Shown here: positions 32,699 to 39,609 of the stretch, one piece after another
How the letters are laid out: each line of letters begins with the position of its first letter
Position numbering within the stretch: position 1 is the first letter of the stretch
DNA from: Acidobacteriota bacterium
GTDB taxonomy: Bacteria > Acidobacteriota > Blastocatellia > Pyrinomonadales > Pyrinomonadaceae
Reading direction: 5' to 3'
Length of the DNA stretch: 40,030 nt
Assembly (NCBI GenBank): GCA_020846885.1
Contig: JADLDC010000054.1
Coordinates: forward strand, 1-40,030
Position numbers and translations under genes: made by a program
Notes under the pieces: generated by a model
Seen by the model: only the letters and a program-made list of their open reading frames with translations
Databases searched by the model: none
What the model was told of the DNA's origin: nothing

Positions 32699-34025
32699 TG
32701 GCAGGATTCGATCTTCGCAAATTTATTATTTCATCCAATATCTTATCAGCCAGCGCACGCTTTGACATAAGTCCGAGAGCGGTCTCGCCCTGAGGCGTCA
32801 ATATGGTCGCAATATTCGTATCGGTGTTGAACCCGGCGCCTTGAGCAGTGATGTCGTTGGCAATGACCATATCGAGGTTCTTTTTGGCCATTTTGCTCTT
32901 CGCGTATTCGATCACATCGTTGGTTTCGGCCGCGAAGCCGATGACCAATTGTCGCCCGCTTCGCCGTTTTGAAACCTCCGACAAAATATCCGGCGTCTTT
33001 TTCAACTCAAGTAAAAATCCGTCTTTGCCTTCCTTTTTGATCTTCATGTCCGCCACATTTGCGGGAGCATAATCCGCGACCGCCGCCGCGCCGATAAAGA
33101 CGGTCGCATCTGCGACCTTTTCCATCACGGCGTCGAACATTTCCTGTGCCGAAATTGCCCGGATCAATTCAATTCCGTCAGGCGGCTCAACACTGGTCGA
33201 TGCCGCAACCACCGTGACCTTCGCCCCGCGGTCCCGCGCCGCCGCGGCCACGGCAAACCCCATCTTCCCGGATGAATGGTTAGAAATAAACCGCACCGGA
33301 TCAATAGCCTCCCGCGTTCCGCCGACAGTGATGAGGATGTGCTCACCCGCCAAGTCAGAACCACCTGCGGTAGCGGGTGGTTTAACCTCGCCGTCGCTCA
33401 ATACTGCCCCATTTCCGGAACGACCAATTATCGTGCCGCCTGCGGATCGCTGGCTTACCCTTAAACCACCCGCTACCGCAGGTGGTTCTGACAATACCGT
33501 CAGCGCCTGGCGAACGATATTCTCAACATCCTCCAGTTTCCCCGTTCCGACCGTTTTGCATGCAAGCTCTCCTGCCACCGGATCGACAAACCTCACACCA
33601 TCGGCCTTTAACCGTTCGAGGTTCCGCTGCGTCGCCGCGTGCTCCCACATCGTCACGTTCATCGCTGGAGCGATCAAAACCGGGGCCGTCGATGCGAGAT
33701 ATGTCGATGAAAGAAAATCGTCGGCGATACCGTTGGCGAATTTGGCGATAATATTCGCCGTCGCCGGCACGATCAGCAGCAGATCGATCTCTTGCGAAAA
33801 ATTGATGTGCGCGATCGGATCAGGATTTGCCGGGTCGTAATCGTCCACGATCACATGCCTGTCCGTCAGCGCCCGAAAGGTAAGCGGCCGCACAAACTCC
33901 GTAGCATGCCGCGTCATCGCCACGCTCACCTCGCAACCCGCCTTCTGCAAATGCCGCATCACCTCGATCGCCTTATAAGCCGCGATCCCGCCGGTTACGC
34001 CTAGTCCAATCCGATATTCAGCCAT
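32673..34025 (-). CDS. coaBC: Phosphopantothenoylcysteine decarboxylase/phosphopantothenate-cysteine ligase
   Basis: The 450-residue bifunctional enzyme makes 4'-phosphopantetheine for coenzyme A. The CoaC flavoprotein domain (about 1-180) has GVTGGIAAYKAIEVMRHLQK, the segment IVPATANIIAKFANGIADD and the PAMNVTMW motif near residue 120. The CoaB domain (about 230-440) starts HILITVGGTREAIDPVRFIS and contains NHSSGKMG, then AAVADYAPANVADMKIKK and FAAETNDVIEYAKSK. Between the domains (about 182-225) is a linker of unusual sequence: EPPAVAGG at one end and KPPATAGG at the other, encoded by a pair of perfect inverted REP-like arms. Both domains look intact. The RAYT gene lies immediately upstream, so coaBC may now use a promoter within repeat sequence. 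Confidence 0.95.
   Translation of the reverse strand: MAEYRIGLGVTGGIAAYKAIEVMRHLQKAGCEVSVAMTRHATEFVRPLTFRALTDRHVIVDDYDPANPDPIAHINFSQEIDLLLIVPATANIIAKFANGIADDFLSSTYLASTAPVLIAPAMNVTMWEHAATQRNLERLKADGVRFVDPVAGELACKTVGTGKLEDVENIVRQALTVLSEPPAVAGGLRVSQRSAGGTIIGRSGNGAVLSDGEVKPPATAGGSDLAGEHILITVGGTREAIDPVRFISNHSSGKMGFAVAAAARDRGAKVTVVAASTSVEPPDGIELIRAISAQEMFDAVMEKVADATVFIGAAAVADYAPANVADMKIKKEGKDGFLLELKKTPDILSEVSKRRSGRQLVIGFAAETNDVIEYAKSKMAKKNLDMVIANDITAQGAGFNTDTNIATILTPQGETALGLMSKRALADKILDEIINLRRSNPANAARSGNS
33354..33492. repeat. REP-like inverted pair in frame inside coaBC
   Basis: The two arms of 32 bases at 33354-33385 (starting GTCAGAACCACCTGCGGTAG) and 33461-33492 are perfect reverse complements around a 75-base centre. 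Both ends carry the GTCAG head. Each arm encodes a PPAxAGG peptide in the linker between CoaC and CoaB, and the reading frame stays open through the whole element. Confidence 0.92.
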
Positions 34026-34042
34026 ATGTGTAGCCCGTAGGT

Positions 34043-34087
34043 GTCAGTAGCCCGCACGGGTCAGTAGCCCGCACGTAAGTAAGGGCT
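34043..34087. repeat. REP units on the left flank of the RAYT gene
   Basis: Two adjacent units begin GTCAGTAGCCCGCACG, at 34043 and 34060. The second, 34060-34087, is complete and continues TAAGTAAGGGCT; AGCCC can pair with GGGCT as a stem. It lies only 18 bases from the coaBC ATG at 34025. Confidence 0.9.
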
Positions 34088-34106
34088 CCCTTGACCACCA
34101 GTCAAT

Positions 34107-34634
34107 TCAATCCAAAGTCGGCAACTCGCCACCCTGCCCATTAACCACGTACTCGACCGCCGCACTGACATGATCGTCCGACCAAAGGTATCTGGTGCTC
34201 CCGTGCCTACTCCATACCTTTTGATCCTTACCGACAAGACCGCTCCCCCGAAGCTCCTTGGTCGCGTACGCCTTGAAGCTATCCATCATACGTTCCGGCG
34301 CCGCGGAATTGGAAACGACGACGTGGACGTGGTTCGACCGAACGTTGATGGCTATTAGCACGTAGCCGCGAACTCGACAGACTTCGCGTATCGCAGCTTC
34401 CACGATCTGTCTTTCCGCAGTCCCGAGCAGAAACATCTCGTGTTTGAGGAGGGTTTTTCTTCGCTGTTCCTTTTCGGTGTTCGGTGCTATTTTCTGTGTT
34501 CCATAACGATTGTAGTATCGACGATCTACCGAGCCGCGCTGGTCGCCGTGTAACCATGTGCCGTAGCATCGGAATGTGATAAGGAAGCCCTTTGCGACGG
34601 ATCTATCCTGAAATTCTATGTAATCACGCTTCAT
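34107..34634 (-). CDS. REP-associated tyrosine transposase (RAYT), IS200-like
   Basis: The 175-residue protein belongs to the Y1 HUH transposase family. The HUH motif is in SNHVHVVVSN near residue 105, and the likely catalytic tyrosine is in SFKAYATKELRG after it. The start carries FLITFRCYGTWLHGDQRG, a segment of the RAYT-type family. The ORF is full length with no break, flanked on both sides by inverted REP units, the configuration in which single-copy RAYTs move their REP sequences. No second ORF and no IS200/IS605-type ends (terminal hairpins beyond the REPs) are visible. Whether it is active is unknown. It sits upstream of coaBC on the same strand, and its flanking DNA includes a decayed copy of the coaBC start. 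Confidence 0.88.
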   Translation of the reverse strand: MKRDYIEFQDRSVAKGFLITFRCYGTWLHGDQRGSVDRRYYNRYGTQKIAPNTEKEQRRKTLLKHEMFLLGTAERQIVEAAIREVCRVRGYVLIAINVRSNHVHVVVSNSAAPERMMDSFKAYATKELRGSGLVGKDQKVWSRHGSTRYLWSDDHVSAAVEYVVNGQGGELPTLD

Positions 34635-34664
34635 GTTAAGGTTGCAGTGCTCGTTGGTGGCAAT

Positions 34665-34693
34665 GAGCCCTTACTTACGTGCGGGCTACTGAC
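34665..34693. repeat. REP unit on the right flank of the RAYT gene
   Basis: The 28-base unit ending CTACTGAC is the exact reverse complement of the complete left unit, so the RAYT gene is bracketed by inverted REPs; one more matching base at the inner edge makes 29. Confidence 0.9.
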
Positions 34694-34735
34694 ACGGCGA
34701 TCCCGCCGGTCATCCTAAGCCAATACGAAACTTGG
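34694..34735 (-). pseudogene. Degenerate copy of the coaBC 5' end
   Basis: Next to the right REP the minus strand carries CCGGCGGGATCGC preceded by a RIGLG-coding stretch, matching codons for the coaBC start region (RIGLGVTGGIA) with about two-thirds identity, a one-base deletion and a stop. It is short and may be a chance similarity, but the 14-base exact run and the position beside the transposon favour duplication. No start codon is present. Confidence 0.45.
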
Positions 34736-34863
34736 TCCTACGCTCAATCTTACCTTAAATTGATTACATCCGATCATTCAGAAGGGTGATTGAGGTAAGC
34801 ACATCAATAAGACGTGGTTCTCCACATTCAAAAACAAAAAGATCGCACTTAGAATTTGGTGTT

Positions 34864-35655
34864 ATGAAACACACCTCTATAGGTCTCATCATCTTCGCCG
34901 TCACTTTCTGCATCGCGTTGTTTGCGGTACGGTCTCTCTCCGCATCAGTGTTGAGTCTGAGCTACTCTCATGCAAATTATGCCGTCAATTTCCTCGGCAC
35001 ACCGGAAATTCCGATGGTCGAACCGACGAAGGAGACGGAATCAGATAATGGAAATACTGAAGAGACGCGAATCGAATTTTTCACCGACGATAAGCGTATA
35101 GGTCGTCGCGGTAAGAATAAGATCGAAATTCGATGTTACAGCGTTGGGCCTGAAAGATTCGCCGAGATCAAATTTTATACCCGATCCGAATACGGTGCTT
35201 GGTTTGAATTGCAATCCTTTAAATTCGACAAAGATGGAGTAACAGACTGCAACCCGATAGTTGAGGACTTCAATAACGACGGACTGAACGACTTCACGTA
35301 TGAGTCGGCCGTTGCCGGCCGCTTAGCGAATGAAGTTCGCAAACTTTTCATATATGACCAAAGCCAGGACGAACTGAAATACATCAAAAATTCTGAGGAA
35401 TATCCAAATCTTGCCTATAACAAAAAGCTCCGCTGCATTGATTCCTTTATGGTTTATGGCGCAACCTCTACGGTTTTTCTCCGAATCGAAGGTGATATCT
35501 TGAAGGAGTTCGCCTCAGTCTCGACCGGAGAAGAACGGGTTGCAACTTTCACCGATAAGTTTGGCAATGAGCGCGTACTTAGCCGAAAGAAATTAGATCC
35601 CAATAATTTTGATCAGATCTACACTCGATTCACAGAATACAACCCGCCAAGATGA
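34864..35655 (+). CDS. Exported protein of unknown function with an FG-GAP-like motif
   Basis: I start at ATG 34864 (MKHTSIGLIIFAVTFCIALF), since the track start at 34786 gives a poor leader. The 263-residue protein has an N-terminal signal anchor (about 5-30) and then a body of beta-rich character with many Asp, Asn and aromatic residues. One stretch, VEDFNNDGLNDFTYES, resembles the calcium-binding core of an FG-GAP/VCBS repeat (D-x-N-x-D-G-x-x-D). No second clear repeat is visible. It is alone between the RAYT region and a convergent minus-strand gene. Function is unknown; a surface or periplasmic calcium-binding role would be inference. Confidence 0.65.
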   Translation: MKHTSIGLIIFAVTFCIALFAVRSLSASVLSLSYSHANYAVNFLGTPEIPMVEPTKETESDNGNTEETRIEFFTDDKRIGRRGKNKIEIRCYSVGPERFAEIKFYTRSEYGAWFELQSFKFDKDGVTDCNPIVEDFNNDGLNDFTYESAVAGRLANEVRKLFIYDQSQDELKYIKNSEEYPNLAYNKKLRCIDSFMVYGATSTVFLRIEGDILKEFASVSTGEERVATFTDKFGNERVLSRKKLDPNNFDQIYTRFTEYNPPR

Positions 35656-35680
35656 AGTATCGCGGATCGTTGAGCTTTCG

Positions 35681-36133
35681 CTACACCCCAAACTGCCTAA
35701 GATGATGATCGATATGTTTATACTGCGTTTCGCCCCATTGTTTGCCGTTTAGCGGACCGAAGAAGCCGTGGACCTTTCCGTCGAGGCCGGTTTCGCCCAT
35801 TTTGTGAAATTCGGTTATCAGATCGCTTAGACGGACGCGTGTCGATTCAAACTCAGGCTCATCCCTGACGATAAAATCCGGCCCGGTCGGGCGGTTCTTT
35901 TTGAAGGGCTGCTCGCCAAAGAACTCTTTTCTGAAGAACCGCGAAAACAGCTTTCCTGGTAATATCTGTTTCATCGGTTTTATGCCCATTCCCATTTCAA
36001 GCACGCGTGCCAAGTGCTCCATCGCCTGCGCCGGCGACATCGTGCCCCACTGCCGCTCAGAATCAGTTGAAAACCGGCCAAGCCTTTCGAGCAATTCATC
36101 GCGACATTTCGCATCAAATATCGTTTTCTTCAT
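35681..36133 (-). CDS. DUF1569/DinB-like protein
   Basis: The protein of about 150 residues (from MKKTIFDAKCRDELLERLGR) is helical and matches DUF1569, a branch of the DinB/YfiT four-helix metal-binding superfamily. Likely metal ligands are the His in MEHLARVLEMG and the two in KHIDHHLRQF near the C-terminus, spaced as in that fold. A conserved segment is FFGPLNGKQWGETQYKH. The track start at 36139 (MTMKK) is one more option two residues earlier. Members may be metal-dependent enzymes or transferases, but no reaction is known to me. It converges on the exported protein gene with 25 bases between the stops. Confidence 0.75.
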   Translation of the reverse strand: MKKTIFDAKCRDELLERLGRFSTDSERQWGTMSPAQAMEHLARVLEMGMGIKPMKQILPGKLFSRFFRKEFFGEQPFKKNRPTGPDFIVRDEPEFESTRVRLSDLITEFHKMGETGLDGKVHGFFGPLNGKQWGETQYKHIDHHLRQFGV

Positions 36134-36286
36134 GGTCAAAGAGTCGATCAGTTCTTCTTGTTTTTCTTATTCGGTGGTTACGTTTTTCTCCAACCACAGA
36201 AGAAGAGGAGCAAGATGAAAGGAATCCCGAGATCAAAACATTGAGACAAATCCAGCCAAATTCTACATCAGTTCGGCAAAATAGTT

Positions 36287-36643
36287 ATGCTAAACTCCCA
36301 GGTTAGGATGCAGCCTACACTTTTTGATCCGCCTAAGGCAGCCGAATCTTTGGATGAAGTGATCCTTTACGCACTCGGCGAATTCCAGTCGCGCGGGCAT
36401 AGGCTGGCGGATCGTGAATTGGCACTCGACCGGCTTCGTCACGCTATTGACCGGGCGTGCGAAAAGCTCTGCGTAAGGCCGTTTTCGGATGATGCTATCG
36501 CTTCGCTGCTAAAAGAGGCCGGTGCCGCGGTTGTTGAGATACCGGATTATTTTGCCAAACGCCCGTTTCGCGTGACCGTTCCGTCCGCGTTGGCTTCGGA
36601 CGCCTTGACTGTTTACCATCGGATAAATGCCAAACATTCCTGA
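36287..36643 (+). CDS. Small conserved protein of unknown function, overlapping the NUDIX gene
   Basis: The 118-residue product is soluble and helical in its first half (ESLDEVILYALGEFQSRGHR, then LDRLRHAIDRACEKLCVRPF). The second half is mixed, ending FRVTVPSALASDALTVYH. I do not recognise a family. The start could be 36287 or the in-frame ATG at 36308 (MQPTLFDPPKAAESL), which has AGG sequences nearby. The end overlaps the NUDIX start by 17 bases, so the two are coupled. That makes a partner role for the hydrolase plausible, but I have no direct evidence for one. Confidence 0.65.
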   Translation: MLNSQVRMQPTLFDPPKAAESLDEVILYALGEFQSRGHRLADRELALDRLRHAIDRACEKLCVRPFSDDAIASLLKEAGAAVVEIPDYFAKRPFRVTVPSALASDALTVYHRINAKHS

Positions 36644-37157
36644 AACCATCTCGACCGAAAGGATTTACAACGGCAAAGTCTTTGATATACGCATCGACGC
36701 TATTCGCGAGGGCAATATCGAATACAAACGCGAGATAGTCGTCCACAAAGGAAGCGCGGTCGTGATTCCCGTGTTCCCTGACGGCACTGTCGCCCTGGTG
36801 CGTCAATACCGCCACGCGGCGGGCAAATATTTGCTTGAGATCTGTGCCGGAACATTGAACGCCGGCGAAGACCCCGAGATCGGAGCACGGCGTGAACTGG
36901 AAGAAGAGATAGGCGTTACGGCCGGCAAATTGGAAAAGCTTTGCGAATTTTATGTCTCGCCCGGCTTTCTGACCGAAAAAATGCACCTTTTTCTCGCAAC
37001 TGACCTGACCGAAACCGCCCAAAACCTCGGAGTCGACGAGATATTAACCGTCGAGCGGTACTCGCTCGACAATCTGCTTGAAATGATTCGCCGCGGCGAG
37101 ATCGAGGATGCCAAGACCATCATCACCATCCTCTTATGTCAGAACCGGGAGCGATAG
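36627..37157 (+). CDS. NUDIX hydrolase, ADP-ribose pyrophosphatase-like
   Basis: The 176-residue enzyme hydrolyses ADP-ribose or related nucleoside diphosphate sugars. The NUDIX box is complete: G-x5-E-x7-RELxEExG in GTLNAGEDPEIGARRELEEE followed by IGV, at about residues 75-98. The upstream strands KREIVVHKGSAVVIPV and the segment LVRQYRHAAGKYLLEICAG are typical of the ADP-ribose subfamily. After the box come KLCEFYVSPGFLTEKMHLFL and VERYSLDNLLEMI. The last six codons (CQNRER) and the stop are supplied by the left arm of a REP-like inverted pair, so the native C-terminus may have been different. Confidence 0.9.
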   Translation: MPNIPETISTERIYNGKVFDIRIDAIREGNIEYKREIVVHKGSAVVIPVFPDGTVALVRQYRHAAGKYLLEICAGTLNAGEDPEIGARRELEEEIGVTAGKLEKLCEFYVSPGFLTEKMHLFLATDLTETAQNLGVDEILTVERYSLDNLLEMIRRGEIEDAKTIITILLCQNRER

Positions 37158-37278
37158 CGACTGGGTTCCTGGATCTATCAAACGCAGAGACGGGAAAGTC
37201 TACAGGACTGGGTGGAGATAACGGCTAGGCTCGTACGCGGTGAGACAAGAACCCAGTCTCTATCGCTCCTGGTTCTGA
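37139..37278. repeat. REP-like inverted pair at the NUDIX gene end
   Basis: Arms at 37139-37169 (GTCAGAACCGGGAGCGATAG and on) and 37248-37278 are inverted with two mismatches around a 78-base centre. The left arm encodes the last codons and stop of the NUDIX gene; the right arm ends about 40 bases before the rplM promoter. Confidence 0.9.
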
Positions 37279-37321
37279 CCCCGTCATTTGCGGCCGGCAC
37301 AAAAATATGCCGATTTTCGGC

Positions 37322-37350
37322 TTGACCTTAACACTTGTTTTCGATACTCT
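37322..37350 (+). promoter_or_regulatory. Candidate promoter of rplM-rpsI
   Basis: TTGACC at 37322 and TACTCT at 37345 are separated by 17 bases. Transcription would begin near 37357, leaving a leader of about 40 bases before the rplM ATG. The -10 is weak. Confidence 0.4.
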
Positions 37351-37395
37351 GTGAGTTCGCTTTCTCGCGAATTAGGCTATCAGTGTGAGTTCAGT

Positions 37396-37830
37396 ATGAG
37401 TACTTATTTTCCAAGTGGAAAGGGATTGGCTGACGGTCGTAAATGGCTTATCGTCGACGCTAAAGACAAGACGGTCGGCCGTTTGGCAACCGAAGTGGCC
37501 CGAATGCTGTCCGGCAAGAACAACCCGGCGTGGACGCCGTTCATGGACATGGGCGATCACGTTATCGTCATAAACGCCCGCCACGCAAAGTTTACGGGCG
37601 CAAAAGACGATCAGAAGATCTATTATCGCCACACCCTTTATCCGGGCGGCCTTCGCGAGACGACCGTGAAGGAAATGTTCGATAAAAAGCCCGAAAAGGT
37701 GATCGAACTGGCCGTCAAAGGTATGCTTCCGAAATCAAAGCTCGGTAAGGCAATGGCGAAGAAATTAAAGGTTTACGCCGACGCGGACCACAGACATTCG
37801 GCACAAAAGCCGGAAATAGTTAGTTTGTAA
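37396..37830 (+). CDS. rplM: 50S ribosomal protein L13
   Basis: I start at MSTYFPSGKGLADGRKWLIV (37396); the track start at 37288 lies upstream of the likely promoter. The 144-residue protein is a core 50S component bound to 23S rRNA. Matching segments are WLIVDAKDKTVGRLATEVA, DHVIVINARHAKFTG, YYRHTLYPGGLRETTVKEM and VKGMLPKSKLGKAMAKKL. It is followed by rpsI in the canonical rplM-rpsI order. The gap to rpsI (74 bases) is occupied by short AT-rich repeats. Confidence 0.97.
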   Translation: MSTYFPSGKGLADGRKWLIVDAKDKTVGRLATEVARMLSGKNNPAWTPFMDMGDHVIVINARHAKFTGAKDDQKIYYRHTLYPGGLRETTVKEMFDKKPEKVIELAVKGMLPKSKLGKAMAKKLKVYADADHRHSAQKPEIVSL

Positions 37831-37873
37831 TTTGCGATTGTGATTGCGGATCGGGCGTTTGAACCCGGAATCT

Positions 37874-37900
37874 GAAATCCAAAATCCAAAATCCAAAATC
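37874..37900. repeat. Tandem AAATCCA-type repeat ahead of rpsI
   Basis: The run gaaatccaaaatccaaaatc is built from a 7-base unit repeated three to four times and ends four bases before the rpsI ATG. It replaces the place where a ribosome binding site is expected. Confidence 0.8.
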
Positions 37901-37904
37901 GATT

Positions 37905-38297
37905 ATGGCAGACATTCAGTATTACGGCACAGGCCGCAGAAAGACATCGACGGCACGCGTTTACCTTCGCCCGGGAACGGGTACGATCACGGTCAACAAG
38001 CGCGATTTCAACGCCTACTTCCCTAACGAAGCATTGCAGATGATCATTCGCCAGCCGCTTCGCTTAACGGAAACGGCCGGCAAATTCGACATTCTTGTCA
38101 CTGTTGACGGCGGCGGGACGGCCGGCCAAGCCGGAGCGGTTCGGCATGGCATTACGCGGGCCTTGATGGAGTACAACGCGGACCTGCGGCCGGCGTTAAA
38201 GAAAGCAGGGCTGATCACACGCGATCCGCGCCAGAAGGAACGTAAGAAATACGGCCAGAAAGGCGCTCGTGCGAGATTCCAGTTCTCGAAACGGTAG
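37905..38297 (+). CDS. rpsI: 30S ribosomal protein S9
   Basis: The 130-residue protein carries [20 protein letters not shown] at the start, [18 protein letters not shown] in the middle and the basic C-terminal tail [14 protein letters not shown], which reaches the P-site tRNA in the ribosome. It is the second gene of the rplM-rpsI operon. The ATG lacks a Shine-Dalgarno sequence; an AAATCCA-type repeat lies right before it. Initiation may rely on translation of rplM, which ends 74 bases upstream. Confidence 0.97.
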   Translation: MADIQYYGTGRRKTSTARVYLRPGTGTITVNKRDFNAYFPNEALQMIIRQPLRLTETAGKFDILVTVDGGGTAGQAGAVRHGITRALMEYNADLRPALKKAGLITRDPRQKERKKYGQKGARARFQFSKR

Positions 38298-38305
38298 AGC
38301 GTATT

Positions 38306-38430
38306 GTCCGTCAAACTTTAGTTTGACGCTCAGAATGTCCACCAAACTTTAGTTTGACGAACGTTGGCGAGCGAGCGAAGAGCAACAAACTAAAGTTTGT
38401 TGGACGGTTGAGTAACAAACTAAAGTTTGT
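38306..38430. repeat. Four palindromes of the CAAACTTTAGTTTG family between rpsI and rpsB
   Basis: Cores occur at 38310-38327, 38342-38358, 38383-38402 and 38415-38430, the first two in one orientation and the last two in the other. The second and third copies flank a middle segment with gagcgagcgaag. Each can form a hairpin, and no gene lies in the 221-base gap. Confidence 0.88.
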
Positions 38431-38503
38431 AGGACTTTTAATCCATCGTCGGAACTCCTTGGTTTATAGATAAGTTTCCGGCGAGTACAAAAACCAGATA
38501 GAT

Positions 38504-38521
38504 AAGGAGAAATAAGTTTTG
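38504..38521 (+). promoter_or_regulatory. rpsB: Ribosome binding site selecting a TTG start for rpsB
   Basis: AAGGAGA at 38504-38510 lies eight bases before TTG 38519 and too far from the next ATG at 38534 (15 bases further) for normal use. This supports the TTG start. Confidence 0.75.
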
Positions 38522-39463
38522 GCTACAGTTACGATGAAAGAACTCCTCGAGGCAGGAGTTCACTTTGGTCACCAGGTCCGCCGTTGGAACCCGAAGATGA
38601 AAGAGTACATCTTCGGCGAGCGCAACGGCATTTATATTATTGACCTCCAGAAAACGCAGAAACTCTTCCGCGACGCGCTCAATTATGTCACTGAATCGCT
38701 GAGCGAACGGCCGAACCAGAAGGTCCTGTTCGTCGGCACAAAGCGGCAGGCACAGGACGCCATCAAAGAGGAAGCTGAACGCTGCGGCCAGTATTTTATC
38801 AATAATCGATGGCTCGGAGGGCTGCTGACAAACTGGGAAACAGTTAAGAAATCGATCAACAAGCTTAAAGATATCGAAGCAATGCGTGAAGACGGACGCT
38901 TCGAAAAATTGACCAAGAAAGAGCGTTTGAAACTTGATCGGGAACACGAAAGCCTGATGCGCAACTTGTCCGGCATCAAGGATATGGGCGGCCATCCGGA
39001 CATGCTGTTTGTGATCGACGTACGCAAGGAAGACATCGCGGTGAAAGAGGCAAATCGCCTCGGCATCCCGATCGTAGCCGTTGTTGACACGAACTGTTCG
39101 CCTGAAGGCATCACGCAGGTAATTCCGGGCAACGACGACGCGCTGCGTGCTATCCGCCTATTCGCCTCGCGTATTGCCGATGCGATCATCGAAGGCAAAC
39201 AGGTCGGGACCGAGGGCCGTTCGGCGGTCGAAGGTTCACCTGCCGATGAGAACGAACCCGAAGGCAGCCTTGCACCGCCCGCCGATCCCGATGTACAGGT
39301 CGCTGACAAGTCATTTGCAACCGCCGAAGGAACACATCCTGAACCGGAAGCAACGACCGAGGCGGACAAGGAGATCGTGCCCGAAAAACCTCTTGCGGCT
39401 GATACGCCCGAAGAGGTTGCGGCACAGAAAACAGAAGACGCAACGGAAGCAACCGCAAGCTAG
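38519..39463 (+). CDS. rpsB: 30S ribosomal protein S2 with long acidic C-terminal tail
   Basis: The 314-residue protein contains the S2 core: [20 protein letters not shown], then [35 protein letters not shown] and [20 protein letters not shown], ending with [20 protein letters not shown]. The core ends near residue 230; the last 80 or so residues are acidic and low in complexity (Glu, Asp, Ala, Pro, Thr). That is longer than the common S2, although acidic tails occur in some phyla. The start is TTG, supported by AAGGAG at eight bases. S2 is the usual partner of tsf, and here too tsf follows after a terminator-like hairpin. Confidence 0.96.
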   Translation: MATVTMKELLEAGVHFGHQVRRWNPKMKEYIFGERNGIYIIDLQKTQKLFRDALNYVTESLSERPNQKVLFVGTKRQAQDAIKEEAERCGQYFINNRWLGGLLTNWETVKKSINKLKDIEAMREDGRFEKLTKKERLKLDREHESLMRNLSGIKDMGGHPDMLFVIDVRKEDIAVKEANRLGIPIVAVVDTNCSPEGITQVIPGNDDALRAIRLFASRIADAIIEGKQVGTEGRSAVEGSPADENEPEGSLAPPADPDVQVADKSFATAEGTHPEPEATTEADKEIVPEKPLAADTPEEVAAQKTEDATEATAS

Positions 39464-39479
39464 ATTTTTTTTCAATTTG

Positions 39480-39526
39480 AAAGCGTAGCCGTTTCCGTTT
39501 ACAGACGAATTGGCTGCGCTTTTTTC
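39480..39526 (+). terminator. Strong terminator-like hairpin between rpsB and tsf
   Basis: AGCGTAGCC pairs with GGCTGCGCT (one G-U) around a 21-base loop, extended by two or three A-U pairs and followed by TTTTTT. It would lower tsf transcription relative to rpsB; the established E. coli rpsB-tsf spacer has a similar partial terminator. Confidence 0.8.
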
Positions 39527-39535
39527 TTAAATGTA

Positions 39536-39588
39536 CAACAAACTTAAGTTTGTTGATGAAGATGATAAGGGACAAACTGAAGTTTGTC
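39536..39588. repeat. Two palindromes of the ACAAACTTAAGTTTGT type upstream of tsf
   Basis: The first (39536-39555) is a perfect 20-base palindrome, caacaaacttaagtttgttg. The second (39571-39588), gacaaactgaagtttgtc, is nearly perfect. They lie between the terminator hairpin and the tsf ribosome binding site. Confidence 0.88.
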
Positions 39589-39609
39589 TTACATATTTGG
39601 AGCAATATA

